DNA of 64,000 nt from Candidatus Gracilibacteria bacterium (GTDB lineage: Bacteria > Patescibacteriota > Gracilibacteria > BD1-5 > UBA2023). The stretch lies in assembly GCA_028687475.1 (NCBI GenBank), contig JAQUAB010000001.1, positions 479,716 to 543,715 on the forward strand, given 5' to 3'. The translations under genes were made by a program, and so were the position numbers. Positions 1 to 10,932 of this stretch are shown here, piece after piece. Numbering within the stretch: position 1 is the first letter of the stretch; every line of letters begins with the position of its first letter. Under the pieces are notes generated by a model. That model was not told where the DNA came from. It made no database searches and worked only from the letters and a program-made list of their open reading frames with translations.

Positions 1-137
1 TTCGAGAGGAGATATGATTGAGGATTGAGTTGATTCAGACTTGCCACTGCACCGATAGAAAAAGTAAGTGCTATGATAGTTGAATTTGTATATTTGCGGA
101 TATTCGCATTACGGTATGATGTAAAAAAATCTTTCAT
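1..137 (-). CDS. Hypothetical membrane protein, N-terminal part (runs off the window)
   Basis: An open frame starts at ATG 137 on the minus strand and leaves the window at base 1, giving about 45 residues. The N-terminus is polar and basic, followed by a hydrophobic stretch (residues about 20-33, STIIALTFSIGAVASL) that could be a membrane segment. No family is recognised. The next genes on the right are divergent (plus strand), so the 111-bp gap probably carries promoters for both sides. Confidence 0.45.
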   Translation of the reverse strand, partial: MKDFFTSYRNANIRKYTNSTIIALTFSIGAVASLNQLNPQSYLLS

Positions 138-248
138 AATAAAGAAAAATACGTATACTTCAGGGAAAATTTTCCCTATCTGGAAATAAAATATTCTGTT
201 CTGAATTTTATCCTATTCTTTTCATTCTGTCAAATTTTCTCTCATTTC

Positions 249-620
249 ATGCACTTGAAATCTTATTTCTTCATCTTGCTCATTATCTTCTGATCCAGTA
301 GCGCCTCTACTCTTCTTCTACTCTACTATATGAGTCCTGAGAAAGATATACAAACCGCGCTGATTCTGATGAGTATCTCTCTTCTGCTTGCGAGTTCGAG
401 CATACTTTCTATGCTGATTTTTTTCGTGAAGAAAATCTACTATCGTGGAGATGTCACAATGTCGACTATGAACGCGAGTCTTCGACAGGCGATCCTTATT
501 ACTCTTGGATGATTTATGATGTTCACTCTCTACGTTCTCCATCTTTTCGAGCCAAAACTCATCATGATTGTCTGGGCAGCTGTCGGGTGTCTCGAAGTCA
601 TGGCACAAGCAGTCGAATAA
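249..620 (+). CDS. Small multi-spanning membrane protein, unknown function
   Basis: A 123-aa frame from ATG 249 to TAA 618-620. It needs TGA at 291-293 and 510-512 read as Gly; otherwise only a 60-aa fragment is seen. About four hydrophobic segments are visible (residues about 4-26, 34-58, 78-97 and 103-116), with a short basic loop (KKIYYRGD) after the second. It is followed 10 nt later by another membrane gene in the same direction, suggesting one transcription unit. No family recognised. Confidence 0.6.
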
Positions 621-630
621 CCCGATTATT

Positions 631-1095
631 ATGAACTATCTTAAACCTTTCAAAAAGCGATCGCTTTTCATCACTTTTATCATCCTTGTATTGATAGGAT
701 TCTGAATCTGGTGGTATTTCACTGATATTGCTATTATGTTCGGGAATTATGGAAAAACCCATACCTATATCGATATTTCTTTATCGGTAGTTATGATTCT
801 TGGATTTCCACTTTTCCTGATTGGGATACTCTACAAGGGTATGCTATTCGGACATAGAGAAAATCTCCATCACAAAACAGGAATCGGAACACTCTCAGGA
901 ATTATCGGAACTATCATATCAGGATCTTCTTGTTGTGGGCTTACACTTGCATCTTATTTTGGACTCCTTCCACTGATGAGCATGCTTCCCTATTCAGGAC
1001 TCGAGATCAAGATCCTCGGAACCGCCGGGCTTCTCTGGGCAATCCAGGATACATATAAAAATCTCGAAGTATGTCGAGTGGGAAAGAAAAAATAA
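631..1095 (+). CDS. Membrane protein with a Ser-Cys-Cys-Gly motif
   Basis: A 154-aa protein from ATG 631 to TAA 1093-1095, with TGA read as Gly upstream of the Met at 736. It has an N-terminal hydrophobic anchor (about residues 11-29), a second segment (about 48-67) and a third region around the motif GSSCCGLTLASYFGL (about 100-115). Paired cysteines in a membrane segment are typical of thiol or metal handling, but I do not recognise the family. It lies 10 nt after the preceding membrane gene and converges with the permease gene on the other strand. Confidence 0.6.
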
Positions 1096-1098
1096 TAT

Positions 1099-2316
1099 TT
1101 ATTCCGTCCTCAGTGCATCAATTGGCTTCAATTTCGCGGCCTTGTACGCTGGAAATATCCCGAAAAATAGACCAGTTCCAACAGAGAATGAAAGAGCAAG
1201 CAATATCTGGTTTGTCGTAATCACGGGTGTAATTGCGGTAGTTATCGATGTAATCGTAAAGACAATGACATAACTCAAAAAGATACCGATAGCACCTCAT
1301 ACAACTGTCAAAAGTACCGACTCGACGAGAAATTGTTCGATGATATCACGACTCTTGGCACCGATTGCCTTCCGGATTCCGATTTCTTTTGTGCGTTCAG
1401 ATACAGTCACGAGAAGGATGTTCATCACTCCAATTCCTCCGACGATGAGTGATATTGCGGCGATTCCTCAGAGAAACAGTTTCAATGTGCTCGTGATACT
1501 CGAGAGTGTATCGAGTGTATCTTCTTGACTCGAGACTGTGAAGGTTGCATTCGCAGAATCTGCAATTCAGAGAACTTCAAGGAGTTTTTCTGTGACGGCA
1601 TCTTTGGTTGTGGTCATGTTTTCTTCAGAGTCTACCATGACAGAAATTGAGGAGAGGTATTTTGTTCCTGCAAGAGATATTTCAGCAGTAGTGATTGGTA
1701 CAAAAACAGCAGAATCAGAACTGTTTCGACCACCAGATCATTTTGACTTTGTGACACCAATAACAGTATAGAGACTATTTCCGATTTTTATCGTCTTCCC
1801 GATTGGATCCTCTGTTTCGAAGAGATTTGTTACCACTGTTGGTCCAAGGACTGCCACTTTTTCACGATTATCGACAGCAGATTGTGTGATAAAAGTTCCT
1901 GCCGTAACACTCGTATTATTCACGGTTTCATAGTCTGGAGTCACCCCATTGATAATAGCGCTCGTATTATTGTCACTGTAGACCAATTGTTTCGAAGTGT
2001 TGATGAGTGGCGCAACTTTGGAAACATGCTCGATTTCCTTGATGATTTCGACATGATCCATCGTAAAAACTTTCGTATTACTTCCACCTATTTGACGGAC
2101 ATTCCCAGAATTTTGACTGCCTGGAGAAATCGTGAGAAGATTTGTTCCCAATGCTGAAACGGTATTTACAATACTACTCGTTGCTCATTCCCCAACAGCA
2201 AGTAGAACTACCACAGAAAGAACTCAAATAATAATCCCCAAACTCGAAAGACCAGCTCGCATTTTATTGGCAAGCATATTTCTGAGCGCAAGTTTTGTCG
2301 TTCGAAGAAGGTTCAT
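1099..2316 (-). CDS. MacB-type ABC transporter permease (FtsX superfamily)
   Basis: A 405-aa permease, ATG 2316 to TAA 1099-1101. The N-terminus ([20 protein letters not shown] followed by a hydrophobic segment) is the usual start of MacB/LolC-type permeases. The large soluble domain contains a [21 protein letters not shown] stretch, and the C-terminus ends in the typical [13 protein letters not shown] form. TGA encodes Gly at several places, including the first membrane helix. The gene is third in a minus-strand operon with its ATPase (15-nt gap) and a periplasmic adaptor. The complex would export peptides, antibiotics or lipids; the substrate cannot be told. Confidence 0.85.
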
Positions 2317-2331
2317 AGGAATAAATAAAAA

Positions 2332-2991
2332 CTATACAATTTCCCCATCAAAAATCTTTACCATTCGCTTTGCGGCTTTTCCGATTTTTTCATCGTGGGT
2401 AATCAGAACAATTGTTCGTCCTTCATCATTGAGTGACCGAAATATTTCGAGAACTTCTTGTCCTGTTTTTGAATCCAGTGCTCCTGTTGGCTCATCTGCC
2501 AGTAGTACAGAAGGTGCGCCGACAATTGCTCGGGCAATAGAGACACGTTGTTGTTGTCCTCATGACATTTCTGTTGGTCTACTATCATACTTACTCGAAA
2601 GTCCAACACGATCCAGTGCTTGTTTCGCAAGACGTTCTTTTTCTGTCGCACCCATTCCTTGATAATCCAATGGCAACATAACTTGTTCCAATGCTGTGAG
2701 ACGAGGAATGAGATTATATCATTGGAAAATAAAACCAATTTTCTTGCCACGAAATTCTGCTTCATCATTGTCTGTGAGTTTCGAAGTATCATGTTCATCG
2801 AGAAAATACTCTCCCGTCGTCGGACGATCGAGAAGCCCGATAATATTCATGAGAGTGGATTTTCCACTTCCTGATGGCCCCATGATGGCAACAAATTCTC
2901 CATCTTGAATAGTGAGATTAATTCATTTCAAAATATGAATCGTCTCAATACCAACAACATAGTCTTTCGTGATGTTTTTCAATTCGAGCAT
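2332..2991 (-). CDS. MacB/LolD-type ABC transporter ATPase
   Basis: A 219-aa ATPase of usual length for the LolD/MacB group. Visible motifs in order: Walker [10 protein letters not shown] (about residues 38-46), Q-loop in [17 protein letters not shown], signature [14 protein letters not shown], Walker [13 protein letters not shown] and the switch His in [11 protein letters not shown] is read as Gly in the ILKGINLTI segment. It lies between the adaptor gene (25-nt gap) and the permease gene, and powers that exporter at the membrane. Confidence 0.92.
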
Positions 2992-3016
2992 AACAAATAT
3001 TTTTTTGAAGTATTTT

Positions 3017-5026
3017 CTAGAATCCAGGAGGAGGACCACCCATCCCACCACCCATCATGCCACCGTTACTTGTATTTCTCGTTGAGGTCGAAGATGATGA
3101 TGTTCTTGTAGTTGTTGAGGTGAAAATAGGAGTGTACGAGATAGTTTCTCAGACTGTCAGTCCTGAGAGTATTTCTGTTTTTCCGTCACTTATGGTTCCG
3201 ATAGTAACTTCACGTTTCTCTGTTGATGCGTTTATTCCTCGACCTGTCTGAATATTCACATAACTTTTTCCATTTTCTGATGTGATAGCTCCGGAGGGAA
3301 TCAAGATGACATTTTCTTTGTTGGAAACAATGATGGTGACGGTTGTTGTCATATTAGACATGACATTCACTCACTCTATAGAGACGCCGACTACTGCCGT
3401 ATATGATACAACACCAGAAGTGATGGTTGGAGTAGCAGATATCGAAGTCACGACTCCGGTGAAGGTCTGAGTTGGGAATGCATCGAGAACTACTCTTGCT
3501 TCCATTCACTCTTGTACTTTCACGATGTCGATCTGGTCAAGTGAGAGTTCTATCTTGTAGGTGTCCTTGTTCGCGACGAGGATACCTTCATTCGTTTCAG
3601 CACTTTCTCCGACTTTCCATGGGATGTCTTCGACGGTTCCCGAAAAACTCGCGATAATCTGATAGTCCTTCATACCTTCTTTCACTTTTTGGAGCGATAT
3701 TCTCGCAGATTCAACCTTACTCTTTGCAGAACGAATTTCCGATGTTTTCGGGCCATTGATCAATTCATTATAGCTATATTGATTTTGTGTAATAGTATTT
3801 TGCTGACGAGCAATCTCGTTTTGACTCGATATTCGTTTTACTTCCTGATCTTTTTTGAGTTGTTCGAAATCTTGTTCTGCTTTCTTGAGACTGTTTTGTG
3901 CACTTACGAGCGATTGTTCTTTCGCGGTAATGGTATTTTTGTCAGAGAGTGCCTGGAGATCATCACTGCCATAATTTTTCAGAGTTGTGTACGTAGAATT
4001 GAGAGATGAAAGTTTTGAGGCGAGAGTACTTGCAATGGTTTTGGTATCGCTTTTCGTGGTGTCTAGAGTGTCACTCGACCATGTTGCATTCGCACGAGTC
4101 GCATCGAGTTCCTGGAGAATGAGACTCGTGAACTCAGACATATGTGTTGTGAGTGTACGTGCCTGCAGGAGAATATCATTCACAGTATCGAAGTCGGTAT
4201 TTCCTCCATTATTTCGAATCATATTCACTCCTGTACCGAACGCTGCAACTTCTACAAGAATACTCTGATAGAAAGTATCCGTCTTTCATTTTAGAGTAGC
4301 GTTCTGATTACTAATATCCCCATACCAGTCACTGATCTTATCATCTACATATGAAATATCTTCGAGATCACTGAGAATATCTGGTATATCACGATCAATT
4401 CCTTCGACAATGAGCCATGTACTTGCCACATCTTTTTCGAGATTATTCGTATCAGTGTCAGTAGAGATATTTTTCTTGGTATATTCGAGTTCAGATTCTG
4501 TCAGTTTGACTTTTTCTCTCTGGAGATCGAGATCTGATTGGTTTTGTGCAAGTGTTGCCTTCTGTGAGATCAGAAGATTCGCATATTCCGTTTCCATGAG
4601 CTTGAGAGAAGCTTGCGACTCTTCGAGGTTTGCTTTTGCTTTGGCAATATCAGCAGCATCAGCTGGATCAAAAAGCTCATCATATGTTGCTTGTGCATCA
4701 CTCAGATTCCTCTCAGCACTCTCGAGATCGAGATCTGCCGTACCAGCATCAATCTCAGCAATTACATCATCAGCCACTACAGAATCACCTTCTTTTTTAT
4801 AAATGACGGAAACGATTCCGTCTTTCGCAAAAGAAAGTGTAGATTCCTCCATAGCAGAAATATTCCCCGTTGCCTTGATCGTAGAGGAGAGGGAGCCAGT
4901 AGAAACCGTAATAGTTCGGGCTGTTATTACTCGATCTGTGACAGATTTTTGTGAAAACCAATAGTAGCCTCCTCAACCAATTGCAAGCACCAAGACGCTT
5001 ACAATAATCTTCTTCTTAAAAGTCAT
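3017..5026 (-). CDS. Membrane fusion / periplasmic adaptor protein (MacA/HlyD family), long form
   Basis: A 669-aa protein, ATG 5026 to TAG 3017-3019, seen only as fragments unless TGA = Gly. It begins with a short basic stretch and one transmembrane anchor (KKKIIVSVLVLAIGW), then a biotinyl-lipoyl half (SFAKDGIVSVIYKKEGDSV), a very long coiled-coil hairpin (about residues 100-380, rich in E, Q, K and L), the second lipoyl half and a beta-barrel region. The C-terminus is a Gly/Met/Pro tail (SNGGMMGGGMGGPPPGF). Usual MacA proteins are near 370 aa, so the hairpin is strikingly extended. First gene of the exporter operon. Confidence 0.85.
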
Positions 5027-5105
5027 AGAGAAATAAAATTAGAATTTATGACGATAAATATAATATGTCCAGTTTAAGTGAAGTTGAAATATCTCGAAGT
5101 TTTCT

Positions 5106-6683
5106 TTATTTCTCGACTTTTTTCATCTCAAGAATCCGAGCAACTGCAAAAACACGTTCCTCACCACGTTCATGACAATGTGCCACCATGCCGAGATATT
5201 TTTTCCCCATGTGTGCCATATCCCCGATGCTAATCGGCGTGATTCGACGATTCGATTTCTCGTCTTTTCCTTTCAGATAGACCATCTCGATATCTTGCCC
5301 ATCCATAATAGCTGATTCGATAAAATCGATACGATCCTCGCGCGACATTTGTTGCTCTGCTATACGATACTGATAGCGCGTGAGAAAACGCACAATCGCA
5401 TAATCCATGAAAATATGTCGTTTCTGGATGGGCTTCATGAGAAATAATCCTTCAAATGAACGACAACGAGAAAGCGCCACATAGACTTGTCCGTGTGCGA
5501 AAGCACCGTTTCCAATATCCACCACGACATGATCGAACGTTTTTCCCTGAGACTTATGAATCGTGATAGCCCACGCGAGCTTCAGAGGAAATTGAGTGAA
5601 AGTACCTGCCACCTTCATCGTCGGTACACCCGTGATATCATCCTGCGCGTACTCATACATCTCCCATTCGAACGGCGTCACATTCACGGTTTCTCCATCA
5701 TCTTTCGTGACTTCGAGATAATCCTCTCCTTCTTCATCTTTTTTGAATCCTGCGATGCGACCGATTGTTCCATTCACCCAACGACCGCGCGTATCATTCG
5801 CGACGAACATCACTTGCGCACCAATTTTTAATATCAGATGAAGTTCTGTCGGGAGATTTTTGGAATCGAAATGTCATTCTGTATAGCCGTCGAATGTCCG
5901 ATGAAGTCCTGGAAGATTCCCGAGTCTTTCCGAATTCATCGTCTCTGCACTCGCATTGGTAGTCGTGAGTGTAATAGAAAAACCTTCACCCGATTCATGG
6001 CGAACTGGAAGTACTTTTCCGATGAGTCGCTCATTCAGAAGCTCTATGTCATTCTGCTCCACACTGTTATTGCGAATTTTATTGAGAAGGCCGATAAATG
6101 CATTGTCTCGCTGACGGTAAATATTCTCGAACTCGACGAAATCCATATCGAATGCCCCGTCCGTCATCACAAATGCATCGAAAAAATACGGACTCTTGTA
6201 TCGTTCCATGAAAATTGGCTTCTCAGCGGAAGTGAGTACTGGTGGAAGTTGATAGAGATCCCCGATAAATACCATCTGAATACCACCAAATGGAATATGT
6301 CTCATCCCTTCACGATTGATACGAAGCGTGACATCGACCAGATCTAGGATATCCGCTCTCACCATGGAAATCTCGTCGATAATGATGGTATCGATTTTCG
6401 CAAAAAGCTCCTTATTCTTCTTCGAAGGCTTGATATCCTCTGGTGTCGTATGTGGCTTCCATCCGAAGAAGGAATGAATCGTCACCCCATGGATATTGAG
6501 CGCTGCTACTCCGGTCGGTGCAAGTACGACGACTTTTTTCTTCGTATGCAAGCGGAAATACTCGAGAAAGGTCGACTTCCCCGTTCCAGCACGACCCGTG
6601 AGAAAAACATTTCGCGATGTTGTATCGAGGAGCTGGAAAGCCTTCTGGAATGTAGGATTGAGGTCGAGTGACATAATGGTCAT
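5106..6683 (-). CDS. PIF1-like superfamily 1B DNA helicase
   Basis: A 525-aa helicase, ATG 6683 (or the internal Met at 6674) to TAA 5106-5108, joined across one TGA. Motifs in order: Walker A GRAGTGKSTF (about residues 29-38), APTGVAALNIHGVTIHSFF, Walker B IIIDEISMV, motif III GDLYQLPPV, the arginine-rich YRQRDNAF, and the C-terminal AITIHKSQGKTFD followed by VYVALSRCRS. This is the PIF1/RecD2-like ATP-dependent 5'-3' helicase pattern used in replication and recombination. The family is common in CPR genomes. It stands alone here, 79 nt downstream of the adaptor gene start. Confidence 0.9.
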
Positions 6684-6715
6684 GAGTATATGGAAAATGA
6701 GAAAATCCAGAAAAG

Positions 6716-6747
6716 AAAAATCCCCTCGAATTGAGAGGAAATCTGAG
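6716..6747 (-). terminator. Probable intrinsic terminator after the 166-aa gene
   Basis: Read on the minus strand, a GC-containing stem (CCTCTC, loop AATTC, GAGGGG) is followed by ATTTTTC, about 30 nt after the TAA of the 166-aa gene. Confidence 0.5.
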
Positions 6748-6773
6748 ATTTCAGAAATTGAGAATACGGTAAA

Positions 6774-7274
6774 TTACCGTGAAGGTGGAAATCCAGCAAA
6801 ATCATCATCTAATCTTTGATAGAAAGATAATCTATACTGTGCAACTCTGTTATCCAATGTAATACTCCCATTAAGACTTAGTCCATTCTCAATTCTTCAG
6901 CGAATAGTAGTATAAATCTCTTGTAACCTTCATTGAAGTGTCTGTAGCTTTGAATCATCTGGATCAAGTTCTTGGATATCAGAATGAATAGATACAGCAT
7001 TGCTCGACTGAATGATCCCATCCAACATTTGTTCTCTCTCAGGTACCCAAACAATTGGAGCATTCCCTCGCCTTGCATCAATATGATTCCCATCTCGTGA
7101 ATGGATAGTACGAAAAGTATATGCAACAATCTGTGGATATTTCTCGAGAAGACGATCAGTAAATCGAGGATTCTTATTATTTCCGATTGCCATGATAACC
7201 GAATCTTCTGGTAAGACTCCAAATTGCCTTTTAGCAATATTCATTCCAGTAAAGATATGAGTTTGTTGTGACAT
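6774..7274 (-). CDS. Hypothetical protein, 166 aa
   Basis: ATG 7274 to TAA 6774-6776, needing two TGA as Gly (6930-6932 and 6897-6899). The protein is soluble and mixed alpha/beta, with no signal peptide or membrane segment. The first half contains AIGNNKNPRFTDRLLEKYP and a TIHSRDGNHIDARRGNAPIVWVP-like segment; the tail has aromatic residues and ends FAGFPPSR. I recognise no family. It lies between the helicase and the nrdG gene, all on the minus strand. Confidence 0.65.
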
Positions 7275-7330
7275 ATTCTATAAATAATAAATAGTAATAA
7301 TTACTATATACCATATTAAAATATGTCAAG

Positions 7331-8032
7331 TTATTTTCTTACCGTGCAGTGTAGTCATTTTCGATTAACCTCATTCGCAATACTCACCAATTTTTCTTCT
7401 GTAAAACTGGAACCAACAAAACTCAGATCAAGAACCTCTCCAGGACGATAGTTCTGGAGATAATATGCTTTCGCACCCTGAATATATGATGCTATCTCGA
7501 GAATATCTTCCTGAGAATGTACACCATCAATTACCGTCGTACGAAATTCATAATCAGGAGCGGAATCAATAATAAGCTTTATACTTTCCTGATATTTCGA
7601 AATCTCAATATCTCTTCCCGTAATCTCCTGATATTTACTCCAAATATGCTTCACATCCATAGCAACATAATCGATAAGATTTTTTTCAAGAAGATGAGCG
7701 AGTATTTCTGGATGACTCCCGTTCGTATCGAGCTTCACGAGGAATCCAAGCTCCTTGATCCGCCGACAGAAATCAGGTAAATCCTGATGCATCGTCGGCT
7801 CTCCGCCACAGATAGAAACCGCGTCGAGAATCCCTTGTCGCTTCTTGAGAAAGTCGAAGAACTCTCGTTCCTCCAGAAAAGATGCCTTGATAGAGAGAAG
7901 TTTCTCAGGAAGCACGAATTCTGGATTGTGACAGAATCCACAGCGAAGATTGCATCCGGGAGTGAAGACGACACAAGCGACTTTTCCCGGATAATCAAGA
8001 AGTGAGAGCTTCTGAAGTCCAGATACTAACAT
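7331..8032 (-). CDS. nrdG: Anaerobic RNR-activating radical SAM protein (NrdG type)
   Basis: A 233-aa radical SAM enzyme. I chose ATG 8032 over the upstream GTG; it overlaps the end of the glycyl-radical ORF by 7 nt. The apparent stop at 7355-7357 is TGA and is read through to TAA 7331-7333, adding seven residues. The Fe-S motif CNLRCGFC (CxxxCxxC) and the SAM-binding SICGGEPTMH are visible. NrdG uses SAM and a 4Fe-4S cluster to make the glycyl radical on NrdD. Its overlap with the radical-domain ORF supports translational coupling of activator and target. Confidence 0.88.
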
Positions 8033-8208
8033 GCGCACGCTTGGTTACTCATACTCTCTTTCTCATCGAAATACTTCCGCGTGTAGAACTCGGATTTTTT
8101 TCCTTTGTTGAACTGTGTTACTGGGCGATAGTAACCCATGACACGAGTGTAGATCTCACAGCGAGTTCGCTCGATCTTGTTGCCATTGGCATCGAAGAAG
8201 TGGTCCAT
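8026..8208 (-). CDS. Detached glycyl-radical domain of class III ribonucleotide reductase
   Basis: A 60-aa ORF, ATG 8208 to TAG 8026-8028. It contains CEIYTRVMGYYRPV, the RVxGY glycyl-radical site normally at the C-terminus of NrdD, then NKGKKSEFYTRKYF and a C-terminal CAC. The main nrdD ORF ends 273 bp upstream in the same frame at a real TAA and lacks this motif. Either the reductase is naturally split and the domain acts in trans, or an insertion broke nrdD. A trans-acting radical domain has precedent in YfiD, which rescues damaged pyruvate formate-lyase. Confidence 0.8.
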   Translation of the reverse strand: MDHFFDANGNKIERTRCEIYTRVMGYYRPVTQFNKGKKSEFYTRKYFDEKESMSNQACAC

Positions 8209-8481
8209 AGAAAAGAGGGGTGAAAGAGTAAGAATTTGAAAATGTATAGGTATTCTTCCTTATGCAAATTTTTCGTATTTGTCAGTGCAGATTTCTGTGA
8301 AGAAATGCAAACTGTTTGAGTGAGGTACGAACGAGTTTTTGCATTTTAGGAAATCAAACTCGTACAAATACCAAAATGAAGCATGGAAGATTTGGAAAGA
8401 TTTTTGGTACTTTTGGTCTCACAAAAGTACGCTCAGATTCAGAAATACTGGATTGCTTCATTCTTCGCAATGACAGGAACT
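8209..8481. repeat. Repeat-rich insert separating nrdD from its radical domain
   Basis: This 273-bp stretch (91 codons) holds TAA in the nrdD frame at 8482-8484 and 8260-8262. It contains nested inverted repeats, for example aaatgcaaac near 8303 with gtttttgcattt near 8336, and accaaaa near 8370 with ttttggt near 8403. It also has the ctggattgc...gcaatgac word found in other spacers of this window (14340-14385, 60190-60250). It looks like a MITE or dispersed palindrome rather than coding DNA. Confidence 0.55.
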
Positions 8482-10686
8482 TTATAGCAAGATTGTTTCG
8501 AGTTCCTGTTTTTTCTCAGCATCCGCCGTGTATGGGGCTCGGGCATTCATATCGAATTTCTGACCAGTGAATCCGATCTCTGCATCACATTTCGGACAAA
8601 AATCATGCTCTCCATTGACGTAGCCATGCTTCGGACAGATGGAGAATGTCGGTGTCACTGTGATATATGGGAGCTGGTAGTTCTCGATCACTTTTCGTAT
8701 GAAGTTCTTGCACGCCGTAGCATCAGAAATTCGCTCTCCCATGTAGAGATGTAGAACCGTTCCTCCGGTATACTTGCACTGGAGATCATTCTGATAGTCG
8801 AGCGCTTCGAAGGCATCGTCTGTGAAGTTCACAGGAATCTGTGTCGAATTCGTGTAGTATGGATTCACTTCCGTCCCTGCCTGGAACATTTCTGGATGCT
8901 GACGCTTGTCTTCACGGGCAAATCGGTAGGTCGTTCCCTCTGCGGGTGTTGCTTCGAGGTTGTACATGTTTCCTGTTTCTTCTTGATATTGTTTCAGAAC
9001 TTCTCGCATCATGTCGAGAATCTCAGTGGCGAATGCGCGACCGAAGTCTGTGGTGATATCTTCCTTCCCGTTTGTGAAGTTCATGATCGCTTCATTCATC
9101 CCATTGAGCCCAATCGTAGAAAAATGGTTTCGGAAGGAACGAAGATACCGGTAGGTGTATGGATAGAGTCACTTTCCGAGCCACTCAGAGAGCACCTTAC
9201 GCTTGATCTCGAGGGAGGTTTTCGCGAGATCCATGAGCTCATAGACTCGGAGTTTGAATCCTTCTTTATCGCCTCTATGGAGGTATCCGATACGCGCCAT
9301 ATTAATAGTCACCACTCCAATAGAACCGGTCATTTCTGCAGAACCGAAGAGTCCATTTCCTCGCTTCATGAGTTCTCTGAGATCGAGCTGGAGACGGCAA
9401 CACATCGATCGTACCGCTCCTGGCTTGTAGGCATCAGGATTCTCGACGCGCATCATATTCCCATTCTTATCAGGAACTCGCTTGTACTGAGAACCGATGA
9501 AGTTCTGGAAGTATGGGAGTCCGTATTTCGCCGTCACATCGAAGAGTGAATTCACTGCCTCGCTTTCCCATGGAAAATCTGGAGTGATATTGTACGTCGG
9601 GATTGGGAATGTGAAGGCTCGTCCACGATAGTCCCCTTCACTGTAGACCTGGAGAAGTGCTCGATTCACTACCTCACGTTCCCTATCGAGTTCTCCATAG
9701 GTTTTCGAGTAAAGTCACTTCTCATATCCTCCGAGATGGAGTGCTTTATCGGTAAGGTCTTCTGGACATGACCAATCGAGTGTAATATTCGTGAATGGTG
9801 TCTGCGTTCCCCACCTGGATGGGACATTAAGCCCAAAAACGAAATTCTGCATCTGTTGAAGTACATAATTATACGTCTTGTCTTCGATATATTTTTCCTT
9901 CATTGCTTCGCTCGGGAAACTCATCTGATTCTTCTCGATATCCTCTCGGATCTCCTCACTGTACTTGTGCACAAATGGTGAGAGGTAAGTATCGAATGAT
10001 GAGAATGCTTGAGCTCCTGCCCACTCATTCTGGAGTGTGCCAAGGAAGTTAATCATCTGATTCACGGCAGCCTGGAGGTTTTTTGGCGGTGCGGATTCGA
10101 TACGGTTCGGCATACCATTGAACCCTTCTTCGAGAAGTTGTCTCAGGCTCCATCCGGCACAGTATCCACAGAACATATCGAGATCATGGATGTGATAGTC
10201 TCCATTTCGGTGCGCATTCCCGACTTCTTTCGGATAGATATGTGAGAGCCAATAACTCGCTGTCATCTTTCCTGAGGTATTCAGGATAAGTCCTCCGAGA
10301 GAGTATCCAGAATTCGCATTCGCATTCACGCGCCAATCGCTCTTCTCGAGGTATTCTTCGAGCGTCTTCCCCACTTCGAGCATGATCTGTGTATCGTCTC
10401 GTGCCTCGGTTCGCTTTGCTCGATAGAGGATATAGGCCTTTGCGACGGTATCATGCTCATGCTTGATGAGGACTTCTTCGATAATATCCTGAATCTGTTC
10501 CACTGTTGGGATATCATCTCCGTGACGAAATTCTGTCAAATCCACCACCTCATCCACCATGTTCGGAAGCGTCGAAAAATCACTCCCACCAACCGCTCGA
10601 ATTGCTTTTTCTATTGCGAATTCTATCTTGATCCGCTCGAATGTTACGATGGTACTATTTCGTTTTTTTATCTTGTAGATTGCCAT
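8482..10686 (-). CDS. nrdD: Anaerobic (class III) ribonucleoside-triphosphate reductase, main part
   Basis: A 734-aa protein, ATG 10686 to TAA 8482-8484, with TGA Gly at about 9715 and 9169. It starts with an ATP-cone allosteric domain (residues about 1-95). The catalytic barrel includes GYCAGWSLRQLL, the MCCRLQLD cysteine pair and NHFSTIGLNGMNE. The C-terminal zinc-binding region CPKHG...FCPKC is present, but the RVxGY radical motif is missing and lies on a separate downstream ORF. The enzyme reduces ribonucleoside triphosphates to deoxy forms under anoxia. Two pairs of NrdR-like boxes precede it. Confidence 0.9.
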
Positions 10687-10710
10687 AACACAAAAAGAGT
10701 AAATTAAAAT

Positions 10711-10759
10711 TATCAATATATAGTTACTCAAGCTAACTAACAAACACAATATATAGTTT
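10711..10759 (-). promoter_or_regulatory. Proximal pair of NrdR-like boxes upstream of nrdD
   Basis: Two 16-bp imperfect palindromes, tatcaatatatagtta at 10711-10726 and acacaatatatagttt at 10744-10759, resemble the NrdR consensus (acaCwATATwGtgt type). Their centres are 33 bp apart, about three helical turns, as known for NrdR operators. They lie 25-73 bp upstream of the nrdD start and could repress it when dATP is high. Confidence 0.75.
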
Positions 10760-10761
10760 AT

Positions 10762-10932
10762 ATGATGAAAAAGCAATTCATTTTCGAAAAAAGTCGACCA
10801 TTTTTCTGGATCGACTTTTTCGCGGAGTATGAGGAAGCCACGTATCAGCTATTTGGACTTTCTCTATTTCTCTACTGAAATATACTCTCTCTTTATTTTA
10901 ATAACACAATATATTGATACTTATTATCATAA
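10762..10932 (+). CDS. Possible 56-aa protein between the two NrdR box pairs
   Basis: A plus-strand frame from ATG 10762 to TAA 10930-10932, with two TGA codons read as Gly. The translation is aromatic and fairly hydrophobic (SRPFFWIDFFAEYEEATYQL, then a Leu-rich stretch). It starts 3 nt after the proximal NrdR-like pair, so it could be a divergent member of that regulon. A hairpin of terminator type (aaaaagtcga / tcgacttttt) lies inside it and argues against coding. No homologue known to me. Confidence 0.3.

Noticed and set aside
1738..2151. Many genes look like strings of frameshifted or truncated pieces (for example the permease, adaptor, helicase, nrdD and the two giant genes)
   Set aside because: The pieces share one frame and are separated only by TGA, which encodes Gly here; they are intact genes.
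8209..8481. A group I intron or intein splitting nrdD
   Set aside because: The gap is short and I could not identify group I core elements or splice residues; an insertion or natural split is simpler. Left as a test in the findings.
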